NCBI RefSeq assembly: GCF_005771675.1
Contig: NZ_VAJM01000020.1
Location: 1 to 64,000, forward strand
DNA: 64,000 bases
Origin: Hymenobacter jeollabukensis
GTDB lineage: Bacteria; Bacteroidota; Bacteroidia; Cytophagales; Hymenobacteraceae
Direction of reading: 5' to 3'
In this document: positions 23,633 through 31,006 of the stretch, piece by piece
Numbering within the stretch: the first letter of the stretch is position 1
Layout of the letters: the number at the start of each line of letters is the position of its first letter
Translations under genes and position numbers: made by a program
The notes under the pieces: generated by a model
The model's database searches: none
What the model was told of the DNA's origin: nothing
What the model saw: only the letters and a program-made list of their open reading frames with translations

Positions 23633-25426
23633 CTAACATTGGTCCTTCGTCAGAAACCCAGGGTAAAGCAGGCCGGAGGAGGTCGGTTTCCCGGCTTTGG
23701 GGCTGGGCTTGGACTGTTCTATGCCGTGCTGGCGGATGAATTCCTGCACCGCGGCCGACTGCTCGTTGGCCTTGGTGACGACTATAATAACGTCGTGGGT
23801 GCCGATGTTCTGAAAGGCGTAGCGCTGCCGGGCTTTATCGTTTTTCATCACCCACATGCTGCTGATGGCTGCGGGCTGCAGTTGCTCCACGGCCGCCTTG
23901 TCGGCTGGCTGGCCGTCGAGGAAGTACAGCGGGGTGTTTAGGTCCTTGTCCAGGGTACTCACCAAGCCGTCGACGGGGTCGGGTTGGGCTTGGGCCGCAG
24001 GCTTCGTGGTGGTCACCATGACCAAACCCTTGCGGCTGGCCTCGCCGAATTTCTTGGCCGGCCCGTCGGAAACGGCAAACCCGCTGACGGTGCCGGGGGG
24101 CAGGGCGCGCAGCTGCGCCGCCGTGGCGGGCTGCTGGTCGATGAGCACCAGGCGTCCCCCAATTTCCTCGTCCGTCAGGCCCTGGCCGTCGAGCACTTTC
24201 CGGTACATGGCTTCGGTATCGGTTTTGTGCTTTTCCAGCACGGCCGGGTCGCCCAGCTTGATGCCGTACTTGGCGTTAAGCGCCTGCACGGCCGGGGTGT
24301 TCACGCCGGCTTTGGTGAAGCCAAACGCCAGCCCGTCGTCGAGGCGGCTGCCGTAGTCGCGCCGCAGGGCTGCGAGGTCGGCGCCCTGGTTGGGCTTGGT
24401 GCCCTTGTATACGTGCAGGGTCAGCAGGTTTTCTTCCTGCGCAAACACTTCGGCTTCGGTGGAGGGGCGCCCGTCGAGCAGGTAGGTCATCTTATCCAGG
24501 GCCCGGGCGGCGCTGGCGCCGGGGCGGGGCTGCGGCACTTCCGAGGCTTTGGGGGTGGCGCAGGCGGCGGCCAGCAGCAGCAGCAGGCTCAGGCCGGCGG
24601 CGTAGCGGCTCAGCTGCCGCGGCGACGATTCGGGGGTGTTCATCATTTGAATGCGGTTTTTAAGCGTGATAAAAGAAAAAGGCGTGGCAAAGGCCGGGGC
24701 CGCGCCCAGGGTGCTCAGGCGCAGCAGGCTGTACTGATAGGTTTTGGCCGGCAGGGCACTTTCGCGCAGCACGGCCGCATCGGCAATGAACTCCAGGTTT
24801 TCCTGCACGGCCCGCAGCCACAGCCAGGCGGCCGGACTGGCCCAGGCCAGCGCGCGGTGCAGGTGGGCCAGCAGCGTATCGAGGCTGTGCAGCTGCCGCA
24901 CGTGCACTTGCTCGTGCAGCAGCACGGCCGGCAGCTCCTCGGCCGGGTGCCGGGCCGGATTCAGGTAGATGTGCCGCCCAAACGAAAACGGGCTGATGGG
25001 CGCCGCCACGGCCCGAAAGACGCTGCCCGCCGCCCGGGCCGGGCGGGAGCCCCGGTGCAGCCGCCACAGCGCGGCGGCCTGTACCAGCAGCAGCAGCAGC
25101 AGCAGGCCCGCGCCCGCGCCGTAGCCCAGCCACCACCACGTTTCGGCCGACACCGGCGCCGGTCCGGCCGCTGCGGCTGTCGGGCCGGCGCCGTCCAGCA
25201 ATTGGGGCAGTAGCCGGGGCCGGGCCGCGGCGGCCGGGGCCGGGCGCAGACTCAGGGCGCTCAGGTCGAGAGCGGGGTAGAGGGCCGCCAGGGCCAAGCT
25301 GCCGAGCAGGTAGCCGCGGTTGAGGCGGTGAAAGGTGAGCTGGCGCAGTGCCAGGTAATACACGCCCAGCAGCAGCAGCAAGGCTAGCTGCATCTGAACC
25401 AGGTAAAGCAGCGCGGCGGGCATCAT
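23633..25426 (-). CDS. M56-family metallopeptidase, BlaR1-like sensor
   Basis: A 597-residue membrane protein. Four hydrophobic segments (about 8-28, 38-56, 98-118 and one near 283-300) surround a zinc peptidase domain with LLHEQVHVRQLHSLDTLLAH (HEQVH is the HExxH motif). This is the BlaR1/MecR1 sensor layout, but the C-terminus is not a penicillin-binding domain. It has DGRPSTEAEVF and TPLYFLDGQPADKAAVEQLQ with SSMWVMKNDKARQRY, resembling TonB-receptor plug segments, as is common in Bacteroidota M56 proteins. The reading frame overlaps the BlaI gene by four bases (25423-25426), so translation is coupled. It should cleave or inactivate the repressor on an unknown signal. Confidence 0.88.
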   Translation of the reverse strand: MMPAALLYLVQMQLALLLLLGVYYLALRQLTFHRLNRGYLLGSLALAALYPALDLSALSLRPAPAAAARPRLLPQLLDGAGPTAAAAGPAPVSAETWWWLGYGAGAGLLLLLLLVQAAALWRLHRGSRPARAAGSVFRAVAAPISPFSFGRHIYLNPARHPAEELPAVLLHEQVHVRQLHSLDTLLAHLHRALAWASPAAWLWLRAVQENLEFIADAAVLRESALPAKTYQYSLLRLSTLGAAPAFATPFSFITLKNRIQMMNTPESSPRQLSRYAAGLSLLLLLAAACATPKASEVPQPRPGASAARALDKMTYLLDGRPSTEAEVFAQEENLLTLHVYKGTKPNQGADLAALRRDYGSRLDDGLAFGFTKAGVNTPAVQALNAKYGIKLGDPAVLEKHKTDTEAMYRKVLDGQGLTDEEIGGRLVLIDQQPATAAQLRALPPGTVSGFAVSDGPAKKFGEASRKGLVMVTTTKPAAQAQPDPVDGLVSTLDKDLNTPLYFLDGQPADKAAVEQLQPAAISSMWVMKNDKARQRYAFQNIGTHDVIIVVTKANEQSAAVQEFIRQHGIEQSKPSPKAGKPTSSGLLYPGFLTKDQC

Positions 25427-25803
25427 GACTGCGGCTTTTGCGGATTAGACCCGTCCTCAATCATGCGCACGATTTCCTTGAGCTCCTCGGCGCTGATTTT
25501 CTGCTCTTTGGCGAAGAACGACACCAGCTCCTTGTAGGAATTCTTGAAATAGTCGCCCACCAGGGTGTTCACGAAGCGGCGGCGGTAGTCCTGCTCGGCC
25601 ACCAGCGGGCTGAAGCGGAACACGTTGCCCAGCTTTTCGCCGCGCAAGTAGCCCTTGCGTTCCAGGTTGCGCACCGTGGAGGCCAGGGTGGTGTAGGGCG
25701 GGCGCGGCTCGGGCAGCTCTTCCAGCACGTCCTTGATAAAGCCGCCGCCCAGGCGCCAGAACGCCCGCATGGCGTCCTCTTCGGGTTGGGTTAGTTTCTC
25801 CAT
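25423..25803 (-). CDS. BlaI/MecI-type transcriptional repressor
   Basis: A 126-residue winged-helix protein. The DNA-binding half has LTQPEEDAMRAFWRLGGGFI, EPRPPYTTLASTVRNLERKG (the recognition helix with TTLAST) and YLRGEKLGNVFRFSPLV. The C-terminal half (RRRFVNTLVGDYFKNSYKEL) dimerises. It represses its own operon and is relieved by the M56 partner whose gene overlaps it. The paired inverted repeats at 25813-25847, just upstream of the start, are the likely operator. Confidence 0.9.
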   Translation of the reverse strand: MEKLTQPEEDAMRAFWRLGGGFIKDVLEELPEPRPPYTTLASTVRNLERKGYLRGEKLGNVFRFSPLVAEQDYRRRFVNTLVGDYFKNSYKELVSFFAKEQKISAEELKEIVRMIEDGSNPQKPQS

Positions 25804-25812
25804 AACTGGCTA

Positions 25813-25847
25813 TTACGATTTGTTCGTAATTCTACGAATGTTTCGTA
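25813..25847 (-). promoter_or_regulatory. Tandem BlaI operator, TACGA-N5-TCGTA twice
   Basis: Two inverted repeats with the same half-sites and spacing, TACGA-N5-TCGTA, lie at 25814-25828 and 25833-25847. Their centres are 19 bp apart, close to two helical turns. They begin 11 bases upstream of the BlaI start. Classical BlaI/MecI operators contain TACA/TGTA, so the half-site differs but the arrangement fits two dimers side by side. Confidence 0.75.
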
Positions 25848-25890
25848 ATGATGTGCGTATGGAGTCGAAATATTTTTTTGCGGGTAAATA

Positions 25891-25925
25891 AAAAAGGCGC
25901 TCTGCGCGGTGCAGAACGCCTTTTT
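25891..25925 (-). terminator. Terminator of the M13 peptidase gene
   Basis: AAAAAGGCG/CGCCTTTTT arms with TCTGC/GCAGA inside form a stem with one mismatch (25891-25925). On the minus strand it lies 63 bases after the M13 stop and ends in a T-run. It also insulates the BlaI operon. Confidence 0.75.
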
Positions 25926-25987
25926 ATAGTCAGGCTGAGGGTCGTGTCATGCCTCGCGTGACGTAGCTGACGGGGCCGGGCCCCGGC

Positions 25988-28099
25988 CTACCAGATTTTG
26001 GCCCGGTCCTGCTCGGCGCGCACCATCTTCTGGCTGGGCTGGCAGCCGAAGGCCTGGTAGAATTCCGGCATGTTCATCAGCGGGCCGATGGTGCGGTACT
26101 GGCCGGGGGAGTGCGGGTCGGTCAGGATTTGCTGGCGCAGGGCTTCGGGGCGGATGTTGGTGCGGCGCAGCTGGGCCCAGGCCAGGAAAAAGCGCTGCTC
26201 GGGCGTGAAACCGTCGATTTTGGGGCGCGGGCCGGTGCCGTAGGTTTTCTGCAGCTGCTTCTGCAGGGCCCCGTACACGATGGTCAGGCCGGCGAAGTCC
26301 GCCAGGTTTTCGCCCATGGTCAGCTTGCCGTTCACGTGCACCGAGTCGAGCGGGCTGAAGGCGTCGTACTGGCGGCCCACCACGGCGGCGCGGCGGTTGA
26401 ACTCGTCGTTGTCCTGCTGGGTCCACCAGTCGCGCAGGTTGCCGGCGGCGTCGTACTGCCGGCCCTGGTCGTCGAAGCCGTGGGTCATTTCGTGGCCCAT
26501 CACCCCGCCGATGGCTCCGTAGTTCACTGCGTCGTCGGCGTCGGGGTTGAAGAACGGGGGCTGCAGGTAGCCGGCCGGAAACACGATTTCGTTCATCGGC
26601 GGGTTGTAGTAGGCATTCACCGTGGGCGGCGTCATGCCCCACTGGTTGCGGTCGATGGGCTGGCCGAGGTGGCGGGCTTCGTCGCGGAAGTCCCACTGGC
26701 GAGCCGCCAGCAGATTTTTCAGGTAGGACTCGCGCGAAATGGTCAGCGCCGAATAGTCCTTCCACTGGTCGGGGTAGCCGATTTTCACGCGCAGGGCGTT
26801 GAGCTTTTTCAGCGCCTCCTCTTTGGTGGCCGGGCTCATCCAGGTGTTGGTCTGGATGTGGTCGGCCATCGAGGCTTTCACGTTGGCCACCATTTCCAGG
26901 GCCTTGGCCTTGGCGCGGGGCGGAAAGGCCTCATCGACGTACAGCTGCCCAAAGGCTTCGCCGAGGTAGTTGTCGGTGGCGGCCAGCATGCGTTTCCAGC
27001 GCACCGTCTGGGTTTTGGCCCCGCCCAGCACCTGCTGGAAGCGGAAGGCTTCGTCGACGTAGGCCTGGGGCAGGCCGCTGGTGGCGGTGCGCACGAGGTG
27101 CCAGCGCAGGTAGGTTTTCTGGTCGGCCAAGGGCTCGGTCTGCACCAGCTTGTCGGCTTCGGCCAGGAAGGCGGGTTGGCCCACCACCACGTCCTTGGCC
27201 GCGCCCAGCTGCAGGGCCCCGAGCAGGCGCGGCAGCTCCAGGTGCGGGTACTTTTTGGTGGCCTCGGCCACGGTCATCTTGTTGTAGTTGGCCTGCGGGT
27301 CGCGCAGCTCCACGCGGGTGCGGGAGGCGCGGGCGAGGCGCGTTTCGAGGCGCTCCACCGCCTCGGCGTTTTTGCGGGCCGTGGCCTCGTTGTCGCCGAG
27401 CAGCTGGAAGGTGTTGCGCAGGTAGGTGCGGTAGGCCTCGCGGATTTTCTTGCTCCGCTCGTCGTCCTTGAGGTAGTAGTCGCGGTCGGGCAGGGTGAGG
27501 CCGCCCTGCGACATGCCCACGATGTACTGCGCGGAGTTTTTCTCGTCCACCTCCACGCCGATATTGAAATAGGTACCGATCTGCAGCATTTTCTGGTGAG
27601 CCAGCGCGTCGAGCAGGGTGCGGCGGTCCTTCACGGCGGCCACGCGGGCCAGCTCCGGCTGCAGGTACTTCAGGCCCGCGGCTTCGATGGCCACGGTGTC
27701 CATGGCCGAGGCGTAGAAGTCGCCGACTTTCTGGGCGTTGGAGCCGGGCGCGGCGGCGCGGTTGGCGGCGGCCGCGTCGAGGATGCGGCGCATCAGGGCC
27801 TGGTTGCGGTCCTGTAGCAGGTTGCGCGGGCCCCAGCTGGAGGCGTAGCCCGGAATGGGATTGGCCTTGAGCCAGGCCCCGCCAGCAAACTGGAAAAAGT
27901 CGTCGCAGGGCGCGGCCGTGCGGTCGATATCGGCCACGTTGATGCTCAGGCCGTGCACCTCGGGCTCGGGCGCGGGTGCCGGGGCGGTAGTGGCGGTTGG
28001 CGTAGTGGTGGAGGCCGGGGGCGCGGAGGCGGCGCAGCCGCCGAGGGCCAGCAGGCCGGCGGCCGTGGCCAGGCGGGGCAGCAGGGTAAAGGTGTTCAT
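25988..28099 (-). CDS. M13-family zinc metallopeptidase, lipoprotein
   Basis: A neprilysin/PepO-type endopeptidase of 703 residues that degrades peptides in the envelope. A lipobox (LLALGGCAAS) anchors it; a Thr/Pro linker follows. The catalytic region has VMGHEMTHGFDDQGRQYD (HExxH) and GENLADFAGLTIVYGAL (third zinc ligand Glu and catalytic Asp). The N-terminal M13 domain has CDDFFQFAGGAWLKANPIP. The chain ends QDRAKIW, near the usual C-x-x-W end of the family. Full length. The start at 28099 is the lipoprotein signal, not the upstream in-frame ATG at 28192. Confidence 0.92.
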   Translation of the reverse strand: MNTFTLLPRLATAAGLLALGGCAASAPPASTTTPTATTAPAPAPEPEVHGLSINVADIDRTAAPCDDFFQFAGGAWLKANPIPGYASSWGPRNLLQDRNQALMRRILDAAAANRAAAPGSNAQKVGDFYASAMDTVAIEAAGLKYLQPELARVAAVKDRRTLLDALAHQKMLQIGTYFNIGVEVDEKNSAQYIVGMSQGGLTLPDRDYYLKDDERSKKIREAYRTYLRNTFQLLGDNEATARKNAEAVERLETRLARASRTRVELRDPQANYNKMTVAEATKKYPHLELPRLLGALQLGAAKDVVVGQPAFLAEADKLVQTEPLADQKTYLRWHLVRTATSGLPQAYVDEAFRFQQVLGGAKTQTVRWKRMLAATDNYLGEAFGQLYVDEAFPPRAKAKALEMVANVKASMADHIQTNTWMSPATKEEALKKLNALRVKIGYPDQWKDYSALTISRESYLKNLLAARQWDFRDEARHLGQPIDRNQWGMTPPTVNAYYNPPMNEIVFPAGYLQPPFFNPDADDAVNYGAIGGVMGHEMTHGFDDQGRQYDAAGNLRDWWTQQDNDEFNRRAAVVGRQYDAFSPLDSVHVNGKLTMGENLADFAGLTIVYGALQKQLQKTYGTGPRPKIDGFTPEQRFFLAWAQLRRTNIRPEALRQQILTDPHSPGQYRTIGPLMNMPEFYQAFGCQPSQKMVRAEQDRAKIW

Positions 28100-28263
28100 A
28101 GGCTCAGGGAAACGAGGGGAAGCGGAAGGTAGGAAAGGATGCGAAAGACCGCGCCCGGCCGGCCGGGCTGCATTGCCCGCTTGTGGGCGCAATTCCGCAA
28201 CAGGGTGGCGCCACTAGTGCTTATCTTGCCCGGTAAACGTCGCTCCCCCATCCTACCGCTCGC

Positions 28264-28716
28264 ATGAAACACGCTCTACTCCTCGCGCTGGCTTTGCTGC
28301 TCACCGTCGGCGCGGCCCGCGCCCAGGCCCCGGCCAGCCCCGCCGCTGCCCCGGCCGCAACAGTGCCCGCCAACGTCGAAACCGACTTTCTGGCCGTGGC
28401 CAACGCCGCTGCGGGGCTGATGAAGCGCCTGATGGCCCAGCCCGCCACCGCCGCGGCCGAGGCTCCGCTGCTGCGCGAGTGCAACGCCCTGTGCCAGCGC
28501 GGGCGGCGCGTCACGCCGGCCTACGCGCAGTGGCTGCGCGGCCTCTCGCGGCCCGAGCTGCAAACGGCCGTGCAGCACCTGAAAGCCAGCGCCTTCGTGC
28601 AGTACTTCGGCCCCTTGCAGTACGACCCGCAGTTCGAGGCCCGCTACAAGCGCAGCCCCGCCGCCGCCGACATGATGCTGGCCCTGCTCAACGCCCTGGA
28701 CTTCGAGCGGCAGTAA
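28264..28716 (+). CDS. Secreted hypothetical protein, 150 aa
   Basis: A clear signal peptide (about 1-20, ending ARAQ) and an Ala/Pro-rich linker precede a helical domain: FLAVANAAAGLMKRLMAQPA, LLRECNALCQRGRRVTPAYA, LQTAVQHLKASAFVQYFGPL and FEARYKRSPAAADMMLALLN. Two Cys residues four apart (ECNALC) may pair. No family is recognised. It diverges from the M13 gene and converges on the aromatic operon. Confidence 0.65.
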   Translation: MKHALLLALALLLTVGAARAQAPASPAAAPAATVPANVETDFLAVANAAAGLMKRLMAQPATAAAEAPLLRECNALCQRGRRVTPAYAQWLRGLSRPELQTAVQHLKASAFVQYFGPLQYDPQFEARYKRSPAAADMMLALLNALDFERQ

Positions 28717-28738
28717 ACCAGCGTAGCAGCAGTTGCGG

Positions 28739-29824
28739 CTACTCGTTCATCACCCGGTCCTGGTGCTGGATGGATTCGAGGTGGATGGCGTCGAGGAAGC
28801 GGTGAATGAAGCCTTCACTCAGGCCTAGTTTGGCACCTTTCCGCACGCCCCGGTCCACGATTTCCTGCCAGCGGCCGGGCTGCAGGATGGTGATGCGGTT
28901 GTCCTTCTTGTAGCGCCCGATCTGCTCGGCCACCCCCATGCGCTTGCTGATCAGCTGCAGGATTTCGTCGTCGAGGTGGTTGATTCGCTCGCGCAGCTGG
29001 GCCAAGGCACTGAGGAAGTCCGGCTGGTCGGTGGTTTCGCGGCGCCACACGATGCCGGCCAGCAGCTCGGCCAGGCGCTCGGGCGTCACCTGCTGGGCCG
29101 CGTCGCTCCAGGCCGCGTCGGGGTCCTGGTGCGCCTCGATCATCAGGCCGTCGAAGTCGAGGTCGGCGGCCTGCTGGGCCAGGGCGGGCAGCAGCTCGCG
29201 GCGGCCGGCAATGTGGCTGGGGTCGCAGAGGATGGGCAGCTCGGGGAAGCGGCGCTTCATCTCGATGGGCAGGTGCCACATGGGCGCGTTGCGAAACTCC
29301 GTCTGCCCGTAGCTGCTGAAGCCCCGGTGAATCAGGCCCAGCGGCCCGGTGCCCACTTGGCGCAGGCGCTCCACGGCGCCGGTCCACAGCTCCACGTCGG
29401 GGTTGAGCGGGTTTTTGATGAGCACCGGCCGGTCGACCCCGCGCAAGGCGGCGGCCACTTCCTGCACCGAGAAAGGGTTGACGGTGGTGCGCGCCCCCAG
29501 CCACAGCACGTCCACGTCGAAGGCCAGGCAGTCCTCCACGTGCTTGGCGGTGGCCACTTCCACGGCCACCGGCAGGCCGGTCAGCTCGCGGGCCCGTATC
29601 AGCCAGGGCAGACCCCGCGTGCCGATGCCCTCGAACAGGCCCGGCTTGGTGCGCGGCTTCCAGATGCCGGCGCGCAGCAGGTTCACGCGCCCGGTGGCGG
29701 CCAGGCGCTGGCAAGTATCAATAACCTGCTGCTCGGTTTCGGCCGAGCACGGCCCGGCAACGACCAGGGGCTTGTCGGCAAGGAGCGGGTTGGGTTTGGT
29801 GGTAAGCGGGGCCGTGGGGTTCAT
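28739..29824 (-). CDS. Bifunctional DAHP synthase/chorismate mutase (type II)
   Basis: The first and a later step of aromatic amino acid synthesis in one chain: erythrose-4-phosphate plus PEP to DAHP, and chorismate to prephenate. The 361-residue product has a DAHP synthase domain (about 15-260) with KPLVVAGPCSAETEQQVID, RAGIWKPRTKPGLFEGIGTR and LCDPSHIAGRRELLPALAQ. A chorismate mutase AroQ domain (about 270-345) follows with LAQLRERINHLDDEILQLIS and RMGVAEQIGRYKKDN. This fusion is standard in Bacteroidota. It is the last gene of the operon, separated from tyrA by 235 bases containing a nested palindrome. Confidence 0.93.
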   Translation of the reverse strand: MNPTAPLTTKPNPLLADKPLVVAGPCSAETEQQVIDTCQRLAATGRVNLLRAGIWKPRTKPGLFEGIGTRGLPWLIRARELTGLPVAVEVATAKHVEDCLAFDVDVLWLGARTTVNPFSVQEVAAALRGVDRPVLIKNPLNPDVELWTGAVERLRQVGTGPLGLIHRGFSSYGQTEFRNAPMWHLPIEMKRRFPELPILCDPSHIAGRRELLPALAQQAADLDFDGLMIEAHQDPDAAWSDAAQQVTPERLAELLAGIVWRRETTDQPDFLSALAQLRERINHLDDEILQLISKRMGVAEQIGRYKKDNRITILQPGRWQEIVDRGVRKGAKLGLSEGFIHRFLDAIHLESIQHQDRVMNE

Positions 29825-29873
29825 GGCTATGAGAAGGGTTTTGATGACGAGAGAAGCGGAGAGGGGGCCAAGA

Positions 29874-30050
29874 GCTGGCGCCGGTTTAGCGAGCGAAGCG
29901 AGAGTAACCGGTGCCGAAAATCAGGCAGGCTTTCAGCCTGCGTAAAGCGCCCGGTCGGATTTGCCGGGCCTGGCAACGTTCGACGCAGGTTGGAAACCTG
30001 CTTTATACCCGGCACCGGTTACACCGCTGCGCGGCTAAACCGGCGCCAGC
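29874..30050. repeat. Nested 177-bp palindromic element
   Basis: Outer arms 29874-29916 and 30010-30050 are inverted copies (GCTGGCGCCGGTTTAG... with CTAAACCGGCGCCAGC). Inside are three short hairpins: 29925-29941 (GCAGGC/GCCTGC), 29949-29969 (GCCCGG/CCGGGC) and 29985-30001 (GCAGGTT/AACCTGC). The first and third are themselves inverted copies of each other, so the whole is one large palindrome that can also fold as a three-armed structure. It lies between tyrA and the DAHP synthase gene. Confidence 0.85.
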
Positions 30051-30059
30051 TGTACCCGC

Positions 30060-30905
30060 TCACTTGATGATGCGGCGGATGTGGTTGGCCTGCTCGATGA
30101 GCTGGGCGAAGGCGGCGTAGTCTTCCTGCGCCAGCAATTCGCGCATGCGCTGCAGCTGGTGCAGGTGCTCGTCGAGCACGTCGAGCACGTTCAGGCGGTT
30201 TTGGCGGAAGATGGGCACCCACATGGCGGGCGAGCTTTTGGCCAGGCGCACAGTGGAGGCGAAGCCCCCGCTGGCCAGGTCGAAAATGCGCTGCTCCTCC
30301 TTCTCCTTTTCCAGCACCGTGAGGGCCAGCGCAAAGGAGGTGATATGCGAAATGTGCGAGACGTAGGCCGTATGCACGTCGTGCTCGGCCGCGTCGAGGT
30401 AGACCAGGCGCATGGGCAGCTGCCGAAACAGCGTTTCCACTTGCTGCAGCGCGTCCGGGTCGCTGCCGGCGGCGTCGCAGATGACCAGGGTGCGGCCGGC
30501 AAACAGGTCCGGCACGGCGGCTTCGGGGCCCGAGTACTCGGTGCCGGCCATGGGGTGCACCGCCACGAGGCGGCCCCGGCGCGGGTGCCCGGCCACGGCG
30601 GTCAGCAGCGCGGCCTTGGTTGAGCCCGCGTCGATGACGATTTGCCGTTCCGTCAGCACATCGAGCACCCGCGGCAGCAGGGTGAGCAGCCCGTCCACCG
30701 GCACGGCGGCCACCACGAGGTCGGCCGGCTGCACGGCCGCCGCCAGGTCGGGCGCGGCTTCGTCGATGAGGCCCAGCGCCAGGGCTTTCTGCAGGTGCGC
30801 CGGGTTCTGGTCGACGCCGATGATGCGCGTGGCCAGGCCCTGCTGCTTCAGGCTCAGAGCCAGGGAGCCGCCGATGAGCCCCACGCCGATGATGGTTACT
30901 ATCAT
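30060..30905 (-). CDS. tyrA: Prephenate dehydrogenase
   Basis: Oxidatively decarboxylates prephenate to 4-hydroxyphenylpyruvate for tyrosine. The 281-residue product opens with the NAD-binding loop IIGVGLIGGSLALSLK, then has DAGSTKAALL, the active-site segment AVHPMAGTEYSGPEAAVPDL and the helical dimerisation domain with AYVSHISHITSFALALTVLE. No ACT domain. It begins 41 bases after the aminotransferase stop; a REP-type hairpin starts five bases upstream of its ATG. Confidence 0.93.
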   Translation of the reverse strand: MIVTIIGVGLIGGSLALSLKQQGLATRIIGVDQNPAHLQKALALGLIDEAAPDLAAAVQPADLVVAAVPVDGLLTLLPRVLDVLTERQIVIDAGSTKAALLTAVAGHPRRGRLVAVHPMAGTEYSGPEAAVPDLFAGRTLVICDAAGSDPDALQQVETLFRQLPMRLVYLDAAEHDVHTAYVSHISHITSFALALTVLEKEKEEQRIFDLASGGFASTVRLAKSSPAMWVPIFRQNRLNVLDVLDEHLHQLQRMRELLAQEDYAAFAQLIEQANHIRRIIK

Positions 30906-30909
30906 GAGA

Positions 30910-31006
30910 GTAGCGCGGGCGTCAGCCCGCGTTTTTCAGAACGAAATCAGGAAAGGGAATCAGCCACGGCAGTATCCGGGAGGACGCGGGCTGAAGCCCG
31001 CGCTAC
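30910..31006. repeat. REP-type paired hairpin element, invades aminotransferase 3' end
   Basis: Two hairpins, 30910-30932 (GTAGCGCGGGCGTCAGCCCG...) and 30984-31006, are inverted copies of each other with one mismatch, 51 bases apart. Each is itself a stem of about 8 bp with a 4-base loop. The right hairpin and spacer lie inside the aminotransferase frame and supply its last ~19 codons; the left hairpin touches the tyrA start. Confidence 0.85.

Noticed and set aside
29874-30050. Structural RNA gene
   Set aside because: The fold is explained by DNA palindromy (hairpins 1 and 3 are inverted copies); no promoter, and it lies within an operon. Kept as a repeat element.
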